Positions 25,464-36,264 are shown, numbered from the stretch's first letter. The stretch: DNA of 64,000 bases from Halomonas aestuarii (GCF_001886615.1 NZ_CP018139.1:1674001-1738000); one strand, 5' to 3'. The notes: generated by a model not told the origin, from the letters alone. Numbers and translations are program-made.

Positions 25464-26804
25464 TCAGAGGCTGGAGACGAACACCGCGATCACGCCGATG
25501 GGCGCGATGAACCGCGACACCACGCTCCATACCATCGCCCCGGTCTCCCCGAGTCCCAGCTCGCGGCGGACGCTGTCGCGGTCCAGCACCCAGGCGACGA
25601 AGATGATCGCCATCAGGCCGGTCAGCGGCAGCAGGAACTTGCTGGTCACCGTATCGAGCAGATCGAAGATGTTCAGGCCGAAGACCAGCACATCCCCCCA
25701 GACGTTGAACGCCAGCAGCGCCGCGATGCCGAGCGCCCAGGTGGCCGCCCCGGCGACCAGGGTCGAGGCGATCCGCGACAGCGGGGTGCGCTCCTCGACG
25801 AACTCCACCACCGGCTCCAGCAGCGAGATCGCCGACGTCAGGGCGGCGAAGGTCAGCAGCAGGAAGAACATCAGGCTGAGGATGACGCCGCCGCCCATGT
25901 TGCCGAAGGCCAGCGGCAGGGTGACGAAGATCAGTCCCGGGCCGGAGCTCAGGTCGAGGCCGTTGGCGAAGACGATGGGGAAGATCGCCAGGCCGGACAC
26001 CAGCGCCACCAGGGTGTCGAGGATGATCACGGTCCGCGCGGTCTTGAGCAGGTTGATCTCCTCGTTCAGGTAGGAGCCGTAGGCCATCATGATGCCCATG
26101 CCCAGGGAGAGGGTGAAGAAGGCCTGGCCCATGGCCGCCAGCACCACGCTGCCGTCCACCTTCCCGAAGTCGGGATTGAACATGAAGCCCAGGGCCTCGC
26201 CGAAGTAGCCGGTGGTCATGCCATAGCCGACCAGCACCACCAGCAGGACCCCCAATGCCGGCATCAGGCTGCGCACTGCACCCTCGAGCCCCTTGGTCAC
26301 GCCGCGGGCCACGATGCCGATCACCAGCAGCATGAAGACGGAGTGTCCCGCCAGCAGCAGGCCGGGGCTCGCCAGCATGCCGGTGAAGAGCGCGCTGATG
26401 CCGTCGGCGTCCTGGCCGCTGAAGGCACCGGTGACCGAACTCAGGGTGTAGTAGAGCGACCAGCCGCCGATCACGCTGTAGAAGGAGAGGATCAGGAAGG
26501 CACCGAGGATGCCGCTGATGCCGACGATCATCCAGCTGCGGGAGGCACCGGCCGACCGGGCCAGGTCGGCCATGGAATTGGCCGGGTTCTTCTGCCCCCG
26601 ACGGCCCACCAGCCATTCGGCGACCAGGATCGGCAGGCCGACCAGGCCGATGCAGAGCAGGTAGATGAGCACGAAGGCGGCGCCGCCGCTGTCGCCCACC
26701 ATGTAGGGAAACTTCCAGATATTGCCCAGGCCGACCGCGGAACCCGTGGCCGCGAGGATGAAGGTCAGCCGGGAAGACCAGTGTGCATGTTGCGTGTTGG
26801 ACAT
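25464..26804 (-). CDS. Sodium-dependent transporter, NSS (neurotransmitter:sodium symporter) family
   Basis: 446 residues with about eleven or twelve membrane helices. The first helix has AATGSAVGLGNIWKFPYMVG, the unwound Na+ and substrate site of LeuT-like transporters. GRRGQKNP in the following loop is a bacterial NSS signature. It should import an amino acid or similar small solute with Na+ across the inner membrane, which suits a marine or halophilic lifestyle. The substrate cannot be read from sequence. It stands alone, with 345 bp of non-coding DNA upstream. Confidence 0.92.
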   Translation of the reverse strand: MSNTQHAHWSSRLTFILAATGSAVGLGNIWKFPYMVGDSGGAAFVLIYLLCIGLVGLPILVAEWLVGRRGQKNPANSMADLARSAGASRSWMIVGISGILGAFLILSFYSVIGGWSLYYTLSSVTGAFSGQDADGISALFTGMLASPGLLLAGHSVFMLLVIGIVARGVTKGLEGAVRSLMPALGVLLVVLVGYGMTTGYFGEALGFMFNPDFGKVDGSVVLAAMGQAFFTLSLGMGIMMAYGSYLNEEINLLKTARTVIILDTLVALVSGLAIFPIVFANGLDLSSGPGLIFVTLPLAFGNMGGGVILSLMFFLLLTFAALTSAISLLEPVVEFVEERTPLSRIASTLVAGAATWALGIAALLAFNVWGDVLVFGLNIFDLLDTVTSKFLLPLTGLMAIIFVAWVLDRDSVRRELGLGETGAMVWSVVSRFIAPIGVIAVFVSSL

Positions 26805-27149
26805 AAATCACCCTGATGGTACGTGTCGTCATCGATTGATCGAATGCGATGACGGCGTTGTGGTTGTAGTCGCCACGTCCACGGCCTCCCGGATCACGGG
26901 GTGCCGCTTTCAAGGGCAGTGCGAATGCCTGACAGGATCGCTGCCGGTACAACTCCCACGGGGCCTCGGCGAGGCGAACCGCGCAAACCTCATGAGGGAT
27001 CACGACGAGGAATCACACAGGATAAGTGCGAAATCCCACAAGATCCGATGGCAAGTGACGATCGCCCCGTAAAAATATCCGATCATGCGCCTGCTGGCCA
27101 GTCATCCACGCAAAACCACAGGGCCGTCTCGCCGGCCGCCCTGGGCGGA
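26805..27149. other. Intergenic region upstream of the NSS transporter
   Basis: This 345-bp stretch has no ORF that I can support. It separates the start of the NSS gene from the end of the DUF72 gene, both on the minus strand, and must hold the NSS promoter. I see no clear hairpin, no sigma-70 pair good enough to call, and no repeat. Base composition is lower in GC near 27000-27080 than in the flanking genes. Confidence 0.4.
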
Positions 27150-28040
27150 TCAGAACAGCGAGGCCTGGGACTGTCCGGGGAAGGCCTCGAGGGGCGGAAG
27201 TGAACAGCGTTCGACCAGCCGCGAATGCAGGCGCCGGGCGAGTTCGGGCGACTGGCGGTTATCGGGCGTGTGCACAAGGAGAAAAGGGGTTTTCCCCTGT
27301 TTTATCCACAGGCAGAGACGGTCGATCCAGGGGCCGAAATAGCGCTCGTTGACGGCATCGTCGACGTTCCCGATGAAGCGTATCAGCGGGCTGTCTCCCG
27401 TGGAAAGCACGTGTAACGGGAGTCTCGGCTTCTCGGCCTGGGCATGAGCCAGGCCGGCATGGTCACCGGGTGGCGTGGAGAAGAGGGGGCGCACATCGAG
27501 CATCACCCGGTTGGCGCCGTGAGTTATCAACAACCTGTTGAGGGCCGCCTCGGCCGATCCCTTGTGGAAGAATTCCCTGTGCCTGACCTCGACGGCGCAG
27601 GGAAGTCCTGTCGGCCATCGCCTCAGCAGCGCTTCCAGCCGCGGCAGTTCCTGTGGACCGAAATCCCGGGGCAACTGCACCATCATCGGTCCGAGCCGGT
27701 CATGCAGGGGCGACAACGCCTCGAGAAAGGCGTCGACGTCCGCCTCGATGCCGGCCAGGCGCTTGTCGTGGGTCAGGCTCGCCGGCAACTTGAAGCAGAA
27801 CCGGAAGCCCGGCGGCGCCTGCCGCGACCAGGCGGCCACCGTCGATGGCCTGGGGACCCCACTGTAGAAGGTGGTGTTGCCCTCCACGGTGGAGAAGACC
27901 CGCGCATAGTCCGGCAGGCGCTCGCCCTGGCCGCCATGGGGCGGGTAGAGGCTACCGCGCCAGTCCTCGTTGGCCCACATGGCCAGCCCCAGGTACAGGG
28001 CGGCCGCTCGGGCAGGGGGTGGGGAGCAGGAATCGGTCAA
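27150..28040 (-). CDS. DUF72 family protein
   Basis: 296 residues if translation starts at a TTG (28040) with GAGAGG upstream. A GTG at 28133, directly after the LysR stop, would give 327 residues, but the extra segment looks non-coding. The domain begins with LYLGLAMWANEDWRGSLYP, close to DUF72 (YecE-like TIM-barrel) proteins, and continues with STVEGNTTFYSGVP and FKLPASLTHDKRL. The C-terminal LVHTPDNRQSPELARRLH is also typical. DUF72 proteins are widespread; the reaction is not established. It lies after a LysR regulator gene on the same strand. Confidence 0.85.
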   Translation of the reverse strand: MTDSCSPPPARAAALYLGLAMWANEDWRGSLYPPHGGQGERLPDYARVFSTVEGNTTFYSGVPRPSTVAAWSRQAPPGFRFCFKLPASLTHDKRLAGIEADVDAFLEALSPLHDRLGPMMVQLPRDFGPQELPRLEALLRRWPTGLPCAVEVRHREFFHKGSAEAALNRLLITHGANRVMLDVRPLFSTPPGDHAGLAHAQAEKPRLPLHVLSTGDSPLIRFIGNVDDAVNERYFGPWIDRLCLWIKQGKTPFLLVHTPDNRQSPELARRLHSRLVERCSLPPLEAFPGQSQASLF

Positions 28041-28133
28041 CGGTCCAGGCCTCTCGTCGACGCCAGCATGGTGGGGAGGGAGACGGATTATCCCGGTCTC
28101 CCCTGCCCGTGACCAGCCGGGCGTGGCGGGCAC

Positions 28134-29027
28134 TCAAGGGCGTCGGGCGCAGGACAGGATATGTGACACGAAGTGGCGAACCTTGGCGAGTTCGCCGAGG
28201 GGTTCGGGATAGACCAGGTAATAGGCATCGGGCCCCCGGAGGACATGGGGCCAGGCGAGCCGCAGTCGCCCCGTGGCGAGCTCGTCCTCGACCAGGAAAC
28301 GCGGCACCAGCGCCAGGCCGCCGCCCGCCATCACGGTGCGCAGCAGCATCTGGAAGGTCTCGAAGCGCGTGCCGTGATAGCTGCGATGGGTGGTGATGCC
28401 CTGCTCGGCAAACCAGCGGTGCCAGGCATCGGGCCGGGTGGAGAGATGCAGCAGGCGCGCCTCGATCAGATCCGTGGCCAGGGCCGGCCGCCGCCGATCA
28501 AGATAGTCCGGGGCTCCCACCGCGACCACCTCCTCGTCGAACAGCTTGTGGCATTCCAGGTTGGGCCAGCGGCCATGGCCATGAAAGAAGGCCACCTCGA
28601 TGTCTTCCTGCTCGAGATCGAAGGCCTGGACCCGATCGGTGACGTTCAGGCTGATGCGCGGATGCGCCTCGAGGAAGGCTGGCAGGTGGGCCGTCAGCCA
28701 GGCGGTGCCGAAGGTCGGCAGGGTCGCCACCCGCAGCACCTCGCTATGCCCGCTGTAGGTCATGATGGTGTTCGCCGACATCTCGATCTGCGCCAGGATC
28801 TTGCGCACCTCGGTGAGGTACAGCGACCCCTCCGGGGTCAGGACCAGGCTGCGCCGCACGCGACGGAACAGGCGGTGCTGGAGGTAGCGTTCGAGCTGCG
28901 CGACCTGCTTGCTCACCGCACTCTGGGTCAGGCACAGCTCCTCGGCCGCCCGGGTGAAGCTCATGTGCCGGGCCGCCGCCTCGAAGCATTGCAGGGTGGT
29001 GGTCGAGGGGAGATGGCGTGCCGTCAT
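28134..29027 (-). CDS. LysR-type regulator (GcvA-like) divergent from the HglS-like gene
   Basis: 297 residues. The N-terminal helix-turn-helix (LQCFEAAARHMSFTRAAEEL, then TQSAVSKQVAQLE) and the RFxxA-type binding domain that follows are typical of the GcvA/AmpR branch of LysR. It is divergently transcribed from the 2-oxoadipate dioxygenase-like gene across 323 bp that hold a palindrome, the normal layout of a LysR activator and its target. The inducer is unknown; by context it could be a lysine-degradation intermediate. Confidence 0.88.
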   Translation of the reverse strand: MTARHLPSTTTLQCFEAAARHMSFTRAAEELCLTQSAVSKQVAQLERYLQHRLFRRVRRSLVLTPEGSLYLTEVRKILAQIEMSANTIMTYSGHSEVLRVATLPTFGTAWLTAHLPAFLEAHPRISLNVTDRVQAFDLEQEDIEVAFFHGHGRWPNLECHKLFDEEVVAVGAPDYLDRRRPALATDLIEARLLHLSTRPDAWHRWFAEQGITTHRSYHGTRFETFQMLLRTVMAGGGLALVPRFLVEDELATGRLRLAWPHVLRGPDAYYLVYPEPLGELAKVRHFVSHILSCARRP

Positions 29028-29129
29028 GGCGCGGCGATTCCTGACGAAAGAAGCGATGCGGGCCCATCGCGACGCACGGGGGAAACATTCTTTAAGGGCA
29101 TGATGTTGACGCTGACTCCCCTGACAATT

Positions 29130-29142
29130 GGCTCATTGAGCC
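29130..29142. promoter_or_regulatory. Candidate LysR operator
   Basis: GGCTCA and TGAGCC, exact reverse complements around a single T, lie about 100 bases before the LysR start and about 215 before the enzyme start. A dyad of this size between divergent LysR and target genes is the usual operator form (T-N11-A type). Confidence 0.5.
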
Positions 29143-29289
29143 CATATTCTGGCGCACCGGGGCGATCCACCCAACCCATGCATGAATCATTGGAATGTAT
29201 AGCGCGTTTTTTTTCGTTTGTCGTCCCGCCGGGCAGATGGTTTGATCTGGCCATTTCGCCATCACCTGCCGCCGCCCGAGTCGGGGGTG

Positions 29290-29310
29290 CCCCCTGCCGA
29301 TGGCAGGGGG
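29290..29310 (+). other. Hairpin in the leader of the HglS-like gene
   Basis: CCCCCTGCC (29290-29298) and GGCAGGGGG (29302-29310) form a perfect 9-bp stem with a GAT loop, 46 bases before the chosen start codon. No T-run follows. It could be a leader structure or a weak terminator. Confidence 0.5.
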
Positions 29311-29356
29311 TGGGACTGGTGATGCCGGCTACCCATGACGCCCAGGAGGCATGACG

Positions 29357-30718
29357 ATGTCGAACACTTCCCTCGTTTCTCCCGACGAGATCCGCGACCG
29401 CTTCTCGACGGCCATGTCGGCCATGTACCAGGCCGAGGTGCCCCAGTACGAGACCCTGCTCGCGCTGGTGGCGCAGGTGAATCGCGAGACCCTCGAACGC
29501 GACCCGGCGCTGGCGGAGCGCCTCCGGGCCCATGATGAGCTGAATCGCCTCGGCGTCGAGCGTCACGGCGCCATCCGGGTGGGCACCGCGGACGAGCTCG
29601 CCATGCTGCGTCGGCTGTTCGCCGTCATGGGCATGCAACCGGTGGGGTACTACGACCTGTCACAGGCCGGCGTGCCGGTGCACTCCACGGCCTTTCGCCC
29701 CGTCGATGACGCGGCGCTGGCCCGCAACCCCTTCCGGGTCTTCACCTCGCTGCTGCGCCTGGAGCTGATCGAGCGTCCGGCGCTTCGCGAGCGGGCCGAG
29801 GCGATCCTGGCCGAGCGGGACATCTTCACTCCCGGCGCCCGAAAGCTGATCGCGCTCAGCGAAGCCCAGGGTGGCCTCGACGATGACCAGGCCGAGCGCT
29901 TCGTCAGCGAGGCGCTGGAGACCTTTCGCTGGCACCGCGACGCCACCGTGGACCTCGACACCTACGAGGCGCTGCACGCCGAGCACCGGCTGATCGCCGA
30001 CGTGGTCTGCTTCCGCGGCCCCCACATCAACCACCTGACCCCGCGCACCCTGGACATCGACGAGGTCCAGGCGCGCATGCCGGCCGCCGGCATGAACGCC
30101 AAGGACGTCATCGAGGGACCGCCCCGTCGCGACTGCCCGATCCTGCTGCGCCAGACCAGCTTCAAGGCCCTCGAGGAGCCGACCCGTTTCAAGGGCGAGC
30201 GCCGGGGCACCCATACGGCCCGCTTCGGCGAGATCGAGCAGCGCGGCGTGGCCCTGACCGAGAAGGGCCGGGCGCTCTATGACCGCCTGCTCGGCGTCTC
30301 CCGGGAGAAGACCCACAGGCTCGCCAACGAGGCGCATCAGCGGGTGCTGGCCGAGGTCTTCGCCGCCTTTCCGGACAGCGAGGCGGTCCTGCGTCGCGAG
30401 GGGCTGGCCTTCTTCGAGTACCGGCTCACCGACGCCGGGCGCGCGGCCGAGGCCGGCCATGAGACCGATCTGGAGGCGCTGATCGAGCAGGGGCTGGTGA
30501 CGGCCCGACCGATCACCTACGAGGACTTCCTGCCGGTCAGCGCGGCGGGCATCTTCCAGTCGAACCTGGGCGGAGCGCAGAACGACGCCTACGACGGCCA
30601 GGCCAACCGCGAGGCCTTCGAGTCCGCCCTGGGCGCCGCCGTCACCGACGAGTTCGCGCTCTATGCCGAGCGCGAGGCCGCCTCGAAGGAAAGGGTACTC
30701 AAGGCGCTGAGGCGCTGA
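29357..30718 (+). CDS. hglS: 2-oxoadipate dioxygenase/decarboxylase-like protein (HglS/YdcJ, DUF1338)
   Basis: 453 residues from the ATG at 29357, seven bases after AGGAGG; an ATG at 29351 lies only one base from it. With this start the metal ligands fall at His70 (ERHGAIRVG), His226 (PHINHLT) and Glu294 (GEIEQRG), with Arg74 as a substrate residue, the numbering I recall for Pseudomonas HglS. That Fe(II) enzyme of the VOC fold turns 2-oxoadipate into D-2-hydroxyglutarate in D-lysine and pipecolate breakdown. Other lysine genes are not present here. Confidence 0.9.
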   Translation: MSNTSLVSPDEIRDRFSTAMSAMYQAEVPQYETLLALVAQVNRETLERDPALAERLRAHDELNRLGVERHGAIRVGTADELAMLRRLFAVMGMQPVGYYDLSQAGVPVHSTAFRPVDDAALARNPFRVFTSLLRLELIERPALRERAEAILAERDIFTPGARKLIALSEAQGGLDDDQAERFVSEALETFRWHRDATVDLDTYEALHAEHRLIADVVCFRGPHINHLTPRTLDIDEVQARMPAAGMNAKDVIEGPPRRDCPILLRQTSFKALEEPTRFKGERRGTHTARFGEIEQRGVALTEKGRALYDRLLGVSREKTHRLANEAHQRVLAEVFAAFPDSEAVLRREGLAFFEYRLTDAGRAAEAGHETDLEALIEQGLVTARPITYEDFLPVSAAGIFQSNLGGAQNDAYDGQANREAFESALGAAVTDEFALYAEREAASKERVLKALRR

Positions 30719-30722
30719 GCCC

Positions 30723-31604
30723 TCACGAAAAGTGTTCCAACAGGAAGTCGATCAAGGCGCGCACCCGCCTGGACAGGAGGGTCGTCTCCGGCCGAACGAG
30801 GGAAATGGCAGTTCCATTATCCGTGTCACGATAGGCATCCAGCAGGGTGTGGAGCCGGCCGGCCGCGAGATCTTCCGCCACCATGTAGCAGGGCAGGCAG
30901 GCGATGCCCCGCCCATGCAGGCAGGCGGCATACAGGGTCTCCAGGGAGTTGGACAGGAAACCGGGATGCCCGCGGAGGCTCTCGCTTAGCCCCCACATGG
31001 AGACGCCCCGGGACAGGTTCAGGAACAGGCAGGTATGGTCCACCAGGTCGGCGGGCACAACCGGCCAGCCGTGTCGCGCCAGGTAGCCAGGCGCGGCGCA
31101 GATCAGCCGGGGGTGGGTGGTGAGCCTTCGGGCGATCAGGCCGGAATCGTTCAGGGAGGCACTGCGGACCGCCAGATCCATGCCCTCGTGCACCAGGTCG
31201 ACGATCGCATCGGTGAGCGTCAGGTCGATCTCCACGGCCGGGTAGCGATCCATGAAGGCCAGCAGCAGCGGCATCAGTTGCTGCCTGCCGAGCGCCGTCG
31301 GCGCGGTGACCCGGATGCGCCCCCTGAGCTCCCCCATCCCCTCGACGATCTCCTCCTCCACGCGCCTGAGCCGGGCCAACAGCTCCCGGGTTTCGCTGGC
31401 GTAGGTCTCGCCGGCCTCGGTCAGGCGCATCTGTCGCGTGGAACGCAGGATCAAGGCAGTTCCCAGGCGCTGTTCCAGACGGGCAATGCGCTTGCTGACC
31501 GCCGAGTGGGTGATGCCCAGCTGGCGAGCGGCTCCCGAGAAGGTGCCTGCCTCCACGACCGCATGGAAGATGGCGAGTTCGGTGTCCGGTTTCATCTGTT
31601 CCAT
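30723..31604 (-). CDS. LysR-type regulator divergent from the old-yellow-enzyme gene
   Basis: 293 residues from the ATG at 31604, which has AGGAG upstream; an ATG at 31595 is an alternative. The helix-turn-helix has LAIFHAVVEAGTFSGAARQL and THSAVSKRIARLEQRLG, typical of the CrgA/DmlR branch of LysR. The C-terminal part shows RIRVTAPTALGRQQLMPLL of the co-inducer domain. It is divergent from the flavin oxidoreductase gene with a 93-bp gap, so that gene is its likely target. It converges with the HglS-like gene, only 4 bp apart. Confidence 0.88.
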   Translation of the reverse strand: MEQMKPDTELAIFHAVVEAGTFSGAARQLGITHSAVSKRIARLEQRLGTALILRSTRQMRLTEAGETYASETRELLARLRRVEEEIVEGMGELRGRIRVTAPTALGRQQLMPLLLAFMDRYPAVEIDLTLTDAIVDLVHEGMDLAVRSASLNDSGLIARRLTTHPRLICAAPGYLARHGWPVVPADLVDHTCLFLNLSRGVSMWGLSESLRGHPGFLSNSLETLYAACLHGRGIACLPCYMVAEDLAAGRLHTLLDAYRDTDNGTAISLVRPETTLLSRRVRALIDFLLEHFS

Positions 31605-31697
31605 ATGCTCACAGCTCCTGTGCCTCGGCAACGGATTATCAGCGATCGAGGCGACTGGCACGATAAGGGCAGTTTCTGAACGTCCAAGGAGTGCCGC

Positions 31698-32933
31698 ATG
31701 ACCGAGTCGAGCTTCTGCGCCGACACGGCGCCCGCAAACGATGCCGACATCCTCTTTACCCCCCTGACCCTACCCTGCGGCAGGGTACTGAAGAACCGCA
31801 TCGCCAAGGCGGCGATGTCGGATTCCCTGGGGGATGGCACCGGCCACCCCACGGCCATCCAATGCAGGCTCTACCAGCGCTGGGCCGAAGGCGGGGTCGC
31901 CCTTTCCCTGATCGGTGAGGTGCAGGGCCGGCCCGATGTCGCCGAGAAGCCCGGCAACCTGGTCCTGAACGCCCAGTCGGACATGGAGAGATTCCAGCGG
32001 CTCGCGTGTTGCGGTAGCCAGAACGGTAGCGACCTGTGGCTGCAGCTGGGCCATGCGGGGGCGATGGCCTATCCGCCGACCAGCGTGCCCAAGGGCCCCA
32101 GTGCCCTCGATCTTCCCCGTCTCAGCTGTGAGGCCCTGAGCCTGGCCGAGATTCGCGCCCTGCCCTGCGAATTCGCCCACACGGCCCGCCTGGGCAAGGA
32201 CGCCGGCTTCGGCGGCGTACAGATCCATGCAGCGCACGGCTTCCTGTTGAGCCAGTTCCTGTCGCCCCTGTTCAACAAGCGCGAAGACGCCTATGGCGGT
32301 TCGATCGACAACCGCCAGCGCTTGCTGATCGAGGTGATCCGGGCGGTGAGAGAAGCCGTGGGCCCGGCGTTTCCGGTCGCGGTCAAGCTCAATGCCACCG
32401 ATCAGCTGGAAGGCGGCTTGACCCAGACGGATGCCCTCTCGGTGGTCGAGGCATTGGACCGGGAGCCCGTCGACCTGCTCGACATCAGCGGCGGCACCTA
32501 CTTCCCAGGGGCGCGATCGGCCTCGGACGCGTCGGCGAGCGGGCCCTACTTCCTGGACTTCGCGCGGCAGGCTCGCGAGAGAACGTCGCTCCCCCTGATG
32601 CTGACCGGCGGCATCAAGACCCTGGCCCAGGCACGGGATGCCGTCGCCGAGGGCACCGTCGATCTCGTCGGCCTGGCGCGCGGCCTGGCGCTCGAGCCGG
32701 CCCTGCCCCACCGGTGGCGACACGGCCAATGCGCCACCCTGGTGTTCCCGCGCTTCGACACGGCTCCCGAGGGCGGCGTCACGGCCTGGTACACCCTGCG
32801 ACTGACCCGGCTCGGTGAGGATCGGGACGCCGAATCGGCCAGCACCCTCGAAGCGGCGCTATCCGACTACGAGGCACGGGATCGGGCACGCACGACGACC
32901 TGGAACCGCCACTTCGCCTCTCCCTCCGACTGA
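31698..32933 (+). CDS. NADH:flavin oxidoreductase (old yellow enzyme family)
   Basis: 411 residues; AAGGAG precedes the ATG. The OYE barrel shows TLPCGRVLKNRIAKAAM near residue 24, LQLGHAGAMAY near residue 115, and HAAHGFLLSQFLSPLFNKR near residue 177 with the two His that hold the substrate. ISGGTYF and TGGIKTLAQA make the FMN phosphate site. Such enzymes reduce activated C=C bonds or nitro compounds using NAD(P)H. There is no C-terminal iron-sulfur domain, so it is the short OYE type. The substrate is unknown. Confidence 0.88.
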   Translation: MTESSFCADTAPANDADILFTPLTLPCGRVLKNRIAKAAMSDSLGDGTGHPTAIQCRLYQRWAEGGVALSLIGEVQGRPDVAEKPGNLVLNAQSDMERFQRLACCGSQNGSDLWLQLGHAGAMAYPPTSVPKGPSALDLPRLSCEALSLAEIRALPCEFAHTARLGKDAGFGGVQIHAAHGFLLSQFLSPLFNKREDAYGGSIDNRQRLLIEVIRAVREAVGPAFPVAVKLNATDQLEGGLTQTDALSVVEALDREPVDLLDISGGTYFPGARSASDASASGPYFLDFARQARERTSLPLMLTGGIKTLAQARDAVAEGTVDLVGLARGLALEPALPHRWRHGQCATLVFPRFDTAPEGGVTAWYTLRLTRLGEDRDAESASTLEAALSDYEARDRARTTTWNRHFASPSD

Positions 32934-32941
32934 CGACAAGA

Positions 32942-32984
32942 CGCCGGCGCCCCTCGCCGAACGGATCGACAAGGGGCGCCGGCG
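32942..32984. terminator. Terminator between the OYE gene and glmS
   Basis: A 13-bp stem, CGCCGGCGCCCCT (32942-32954) with its complement at 32972-32984, encloses a 17-base loop just past the OYE gene stop. It is between convergent genes. Confidence 0.6.
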
Positions 32985-33001
32985 CTGAAGGGCCACTCAC
33001 T

Positions 33002-33030
33002 GGCCTGCTCTCCATGGAGGAAAGCAGGCC
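33002..33030 (-). terminator. Hairpin just downstream of glmS
   Basis: GGCCTGCT (33002-33009) pairs with AGCAGGCC (33023-33030), with an inner CTCC/GGAG pairing. It lies 8 bases past the glmS stop on the minus strand and probably ends the glmU-glmS transcript. Confidence 0.5.
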
Positions 33031-33037
33031 GCTGGCC

Positions 33038-34873
<1,836 letters not shown>

Positions 34874-34884
34874 ACGAAGTCTCC

Positions 34885-36264
34885 TCAGGGTTCTTGGCGC
34901 TTGCTGGGCCGCGGCCAGTCGGGCTTGCTGATCTGGCGGCCGCGCGTGACCGCCAGGGCGTTATCGGGCACGTCCTTGGCGATGGTGGAGCCGGCGCCCA
35001 CGGTGGCGCCGCGTCCCACGCTCACCGGCGCCACCAGGGCGGTGTTGGAGCCGATGAAGGCCCCGTCGGCGATGTCAGTATGGTGCTTGTTGGCGCCATC
35101 GTAGTTGCAGGTGATGGTGCCGGCGCCGACGTTGACGTCACGTCCCAGCCTCGCGTCGCCGACGTAGCTCAGGTGATTGATCTTGCTGCCCTCGCCCACC
35201 TCGGCGTTCTTGGTCTCGACGAAGTTCCCGACCCGGGCGCCCACTGCCAGCCGTGAGCCGGGCCGCAGCCGAGCGAAGGGCCCGATGCGGTTGCGGCCGG
35301 CCGCCACGGCGCCCTCGAGGACGCTATGGGCCTCGACCACCGTCTCGGCGCCGACATGGCTGTCGCGGATCACGCAGTGGGGACCGATCCGCACCCCCTC
35401 GCCTAGCTCCACGTCGCCCTCGAAGATGCAGCCCACGTCGATCTCGACGTCGTGGCCGCAGGTCAGGCGTCCCCGGACATCCAGGCGCGCCGGGTCGAGC
35501 AGCGCCACTCCCTGCTCCATCAGGCGTTCGGCGATGTCGTGCTGGAGGGCGCGCTCCAGGCGGGCCATCTGGGCCCGGTTGTTGACCCCCTCGACCTCCT
35601 GGGGGCGCGCCGGCTGGGCGGTGGCGATCCTCACGCCCTCGGCCGCGGCCATGGCGATGATGTCGGTGAGGTAGTACTCGCCCTGGGCGTTGTCGGCGGA
35701 GAGCCGGGGCAGCCAGCGGCGCAGCTGGGAGGCGGTCATGGCCATGATGCCGGTGTTGCATTCGCTCACGGCCCGCTCGGTCTCGGAGGCGTCCTTTTGC
35801 TCGACGATCGCCACCACCTCGCCGGCCTCGTTGCGCAGGATGCGCCCGTAGCCGGCCGGGTCGTCCAGGGTGACGGTGAGCAGGCCCAGGTGCTGCTCGT
35901 CGACCCGCGCCAGCAGATCGACCAGCGTCTCGCGGCGGATCAGCGGCACGTCGCCGTAGAGCACCAGCACCTTGCCCTCTCCGAGGCCATCCAGGGTCTG
36001 GGCCACGGCATGGCCGGTACCCCTCTGCTCGGCCTGCAGGGCGAAGCGCACCCGGCTCTCGGTCGGGGCCTCGGCCAGCGCCTCGCGCACAAGCTCGGCC
36101 CCATGGCCGACCACCACATGGGTGCGCTCGGCCTCGAGCCCCTCGGCGGTCTCGATCACGTGACGCACCATCGGCTTGCCGGCCAGTCGGTGCAGTACCT
36201 TGGGCAGGGTCGAGCGCATCCGGGTCCCCTGCCCGGCTGCCAGTATCACCACGTCGAGCGTCAT
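34885..36264 (-). CDS. glmU: Bifunctional N-acetylglucosamine-1-phosphate uridyltransferase/glucosamine-1-phosphate acetyltransferase
   Basis: 459 residues from the second of two adjacent ATGs (36264), five bases after AAGGAG; 36267 is only two bases away. The uridyltransferase domain opens with DVVILAAGQGTRM and shows EQRGTGHAV and YGDVPLI. The C-terminal left-handed beta-helix acetyltransferase has hexapeptide repeats and NFVETKNAEVG with GTITCNYDGANKH (active-site region near residue 390). It makes UDP-GlcNAc from the GlmS/GlmM product. It lies between apbE and glmS on the minus strand. Confidence 0.96.
   Translation of the reverse strand: MTLDVVILAAGQGTRMRSTLPKVLHRLAGKPMVRHVIETAEGLEAERTHVVVGHGAELVREALAEAPTESRVRFALQAEQRGTGHAVAQTLDGLGEGKVLVLYGDVPLIRRETLVDLLARVDEQHLGLLTVTLDDPAGYGRILRNEAGEVVAIVEQKDASETERAVSECNTGIMAMTASQLRRWLPRLSADNAQGEYYLTDIIAMAAAEGVRIATAQPARPQEVEGVNNRAQMARLERALQHDIAERLMEQGVALLDPARLDVRGRLTCGHDVEIDVGCIFEGDVELGEGVRIGPHCVIRDSHVGAETVVEAHSVLEGAVAAGRNRIGPFARLRPGSRLAVGARVGNFVETKNAEVGEGSKINHLSYVGDARLGRDVNVGAGTITCNYDGANKHHTDIADGAFIGSNTALVAPVSVGRGATVGAGSTIAKDVPDNALAVTRGRQISKPDWPRPSKRQEP

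Larger units (their letters stand above)
29028..29356. other. Divergent regulatory region between LysR and the HglS-like gene
   Basis: A 329-bp gap between divergent genes. It holds a GGCTCA-T-TGAGCC palindrome (29130-29142), an AT-rich stretch with an eight-T run near 29209-29216, a perfect hairpin (29290-29310) and an AGGAGG ribosome site (29344-29349). GC content is clearly lower than in the neighbouring genes between about 29090 and 29250. Confidence 0.6.

Noticed and set aside
34874..34884. glmS ribozyme or GlmZ-type target
   Set aside because: The glmU-glmS gap is only 11 bp, too short for a ribozyme, and no such structure is visible.
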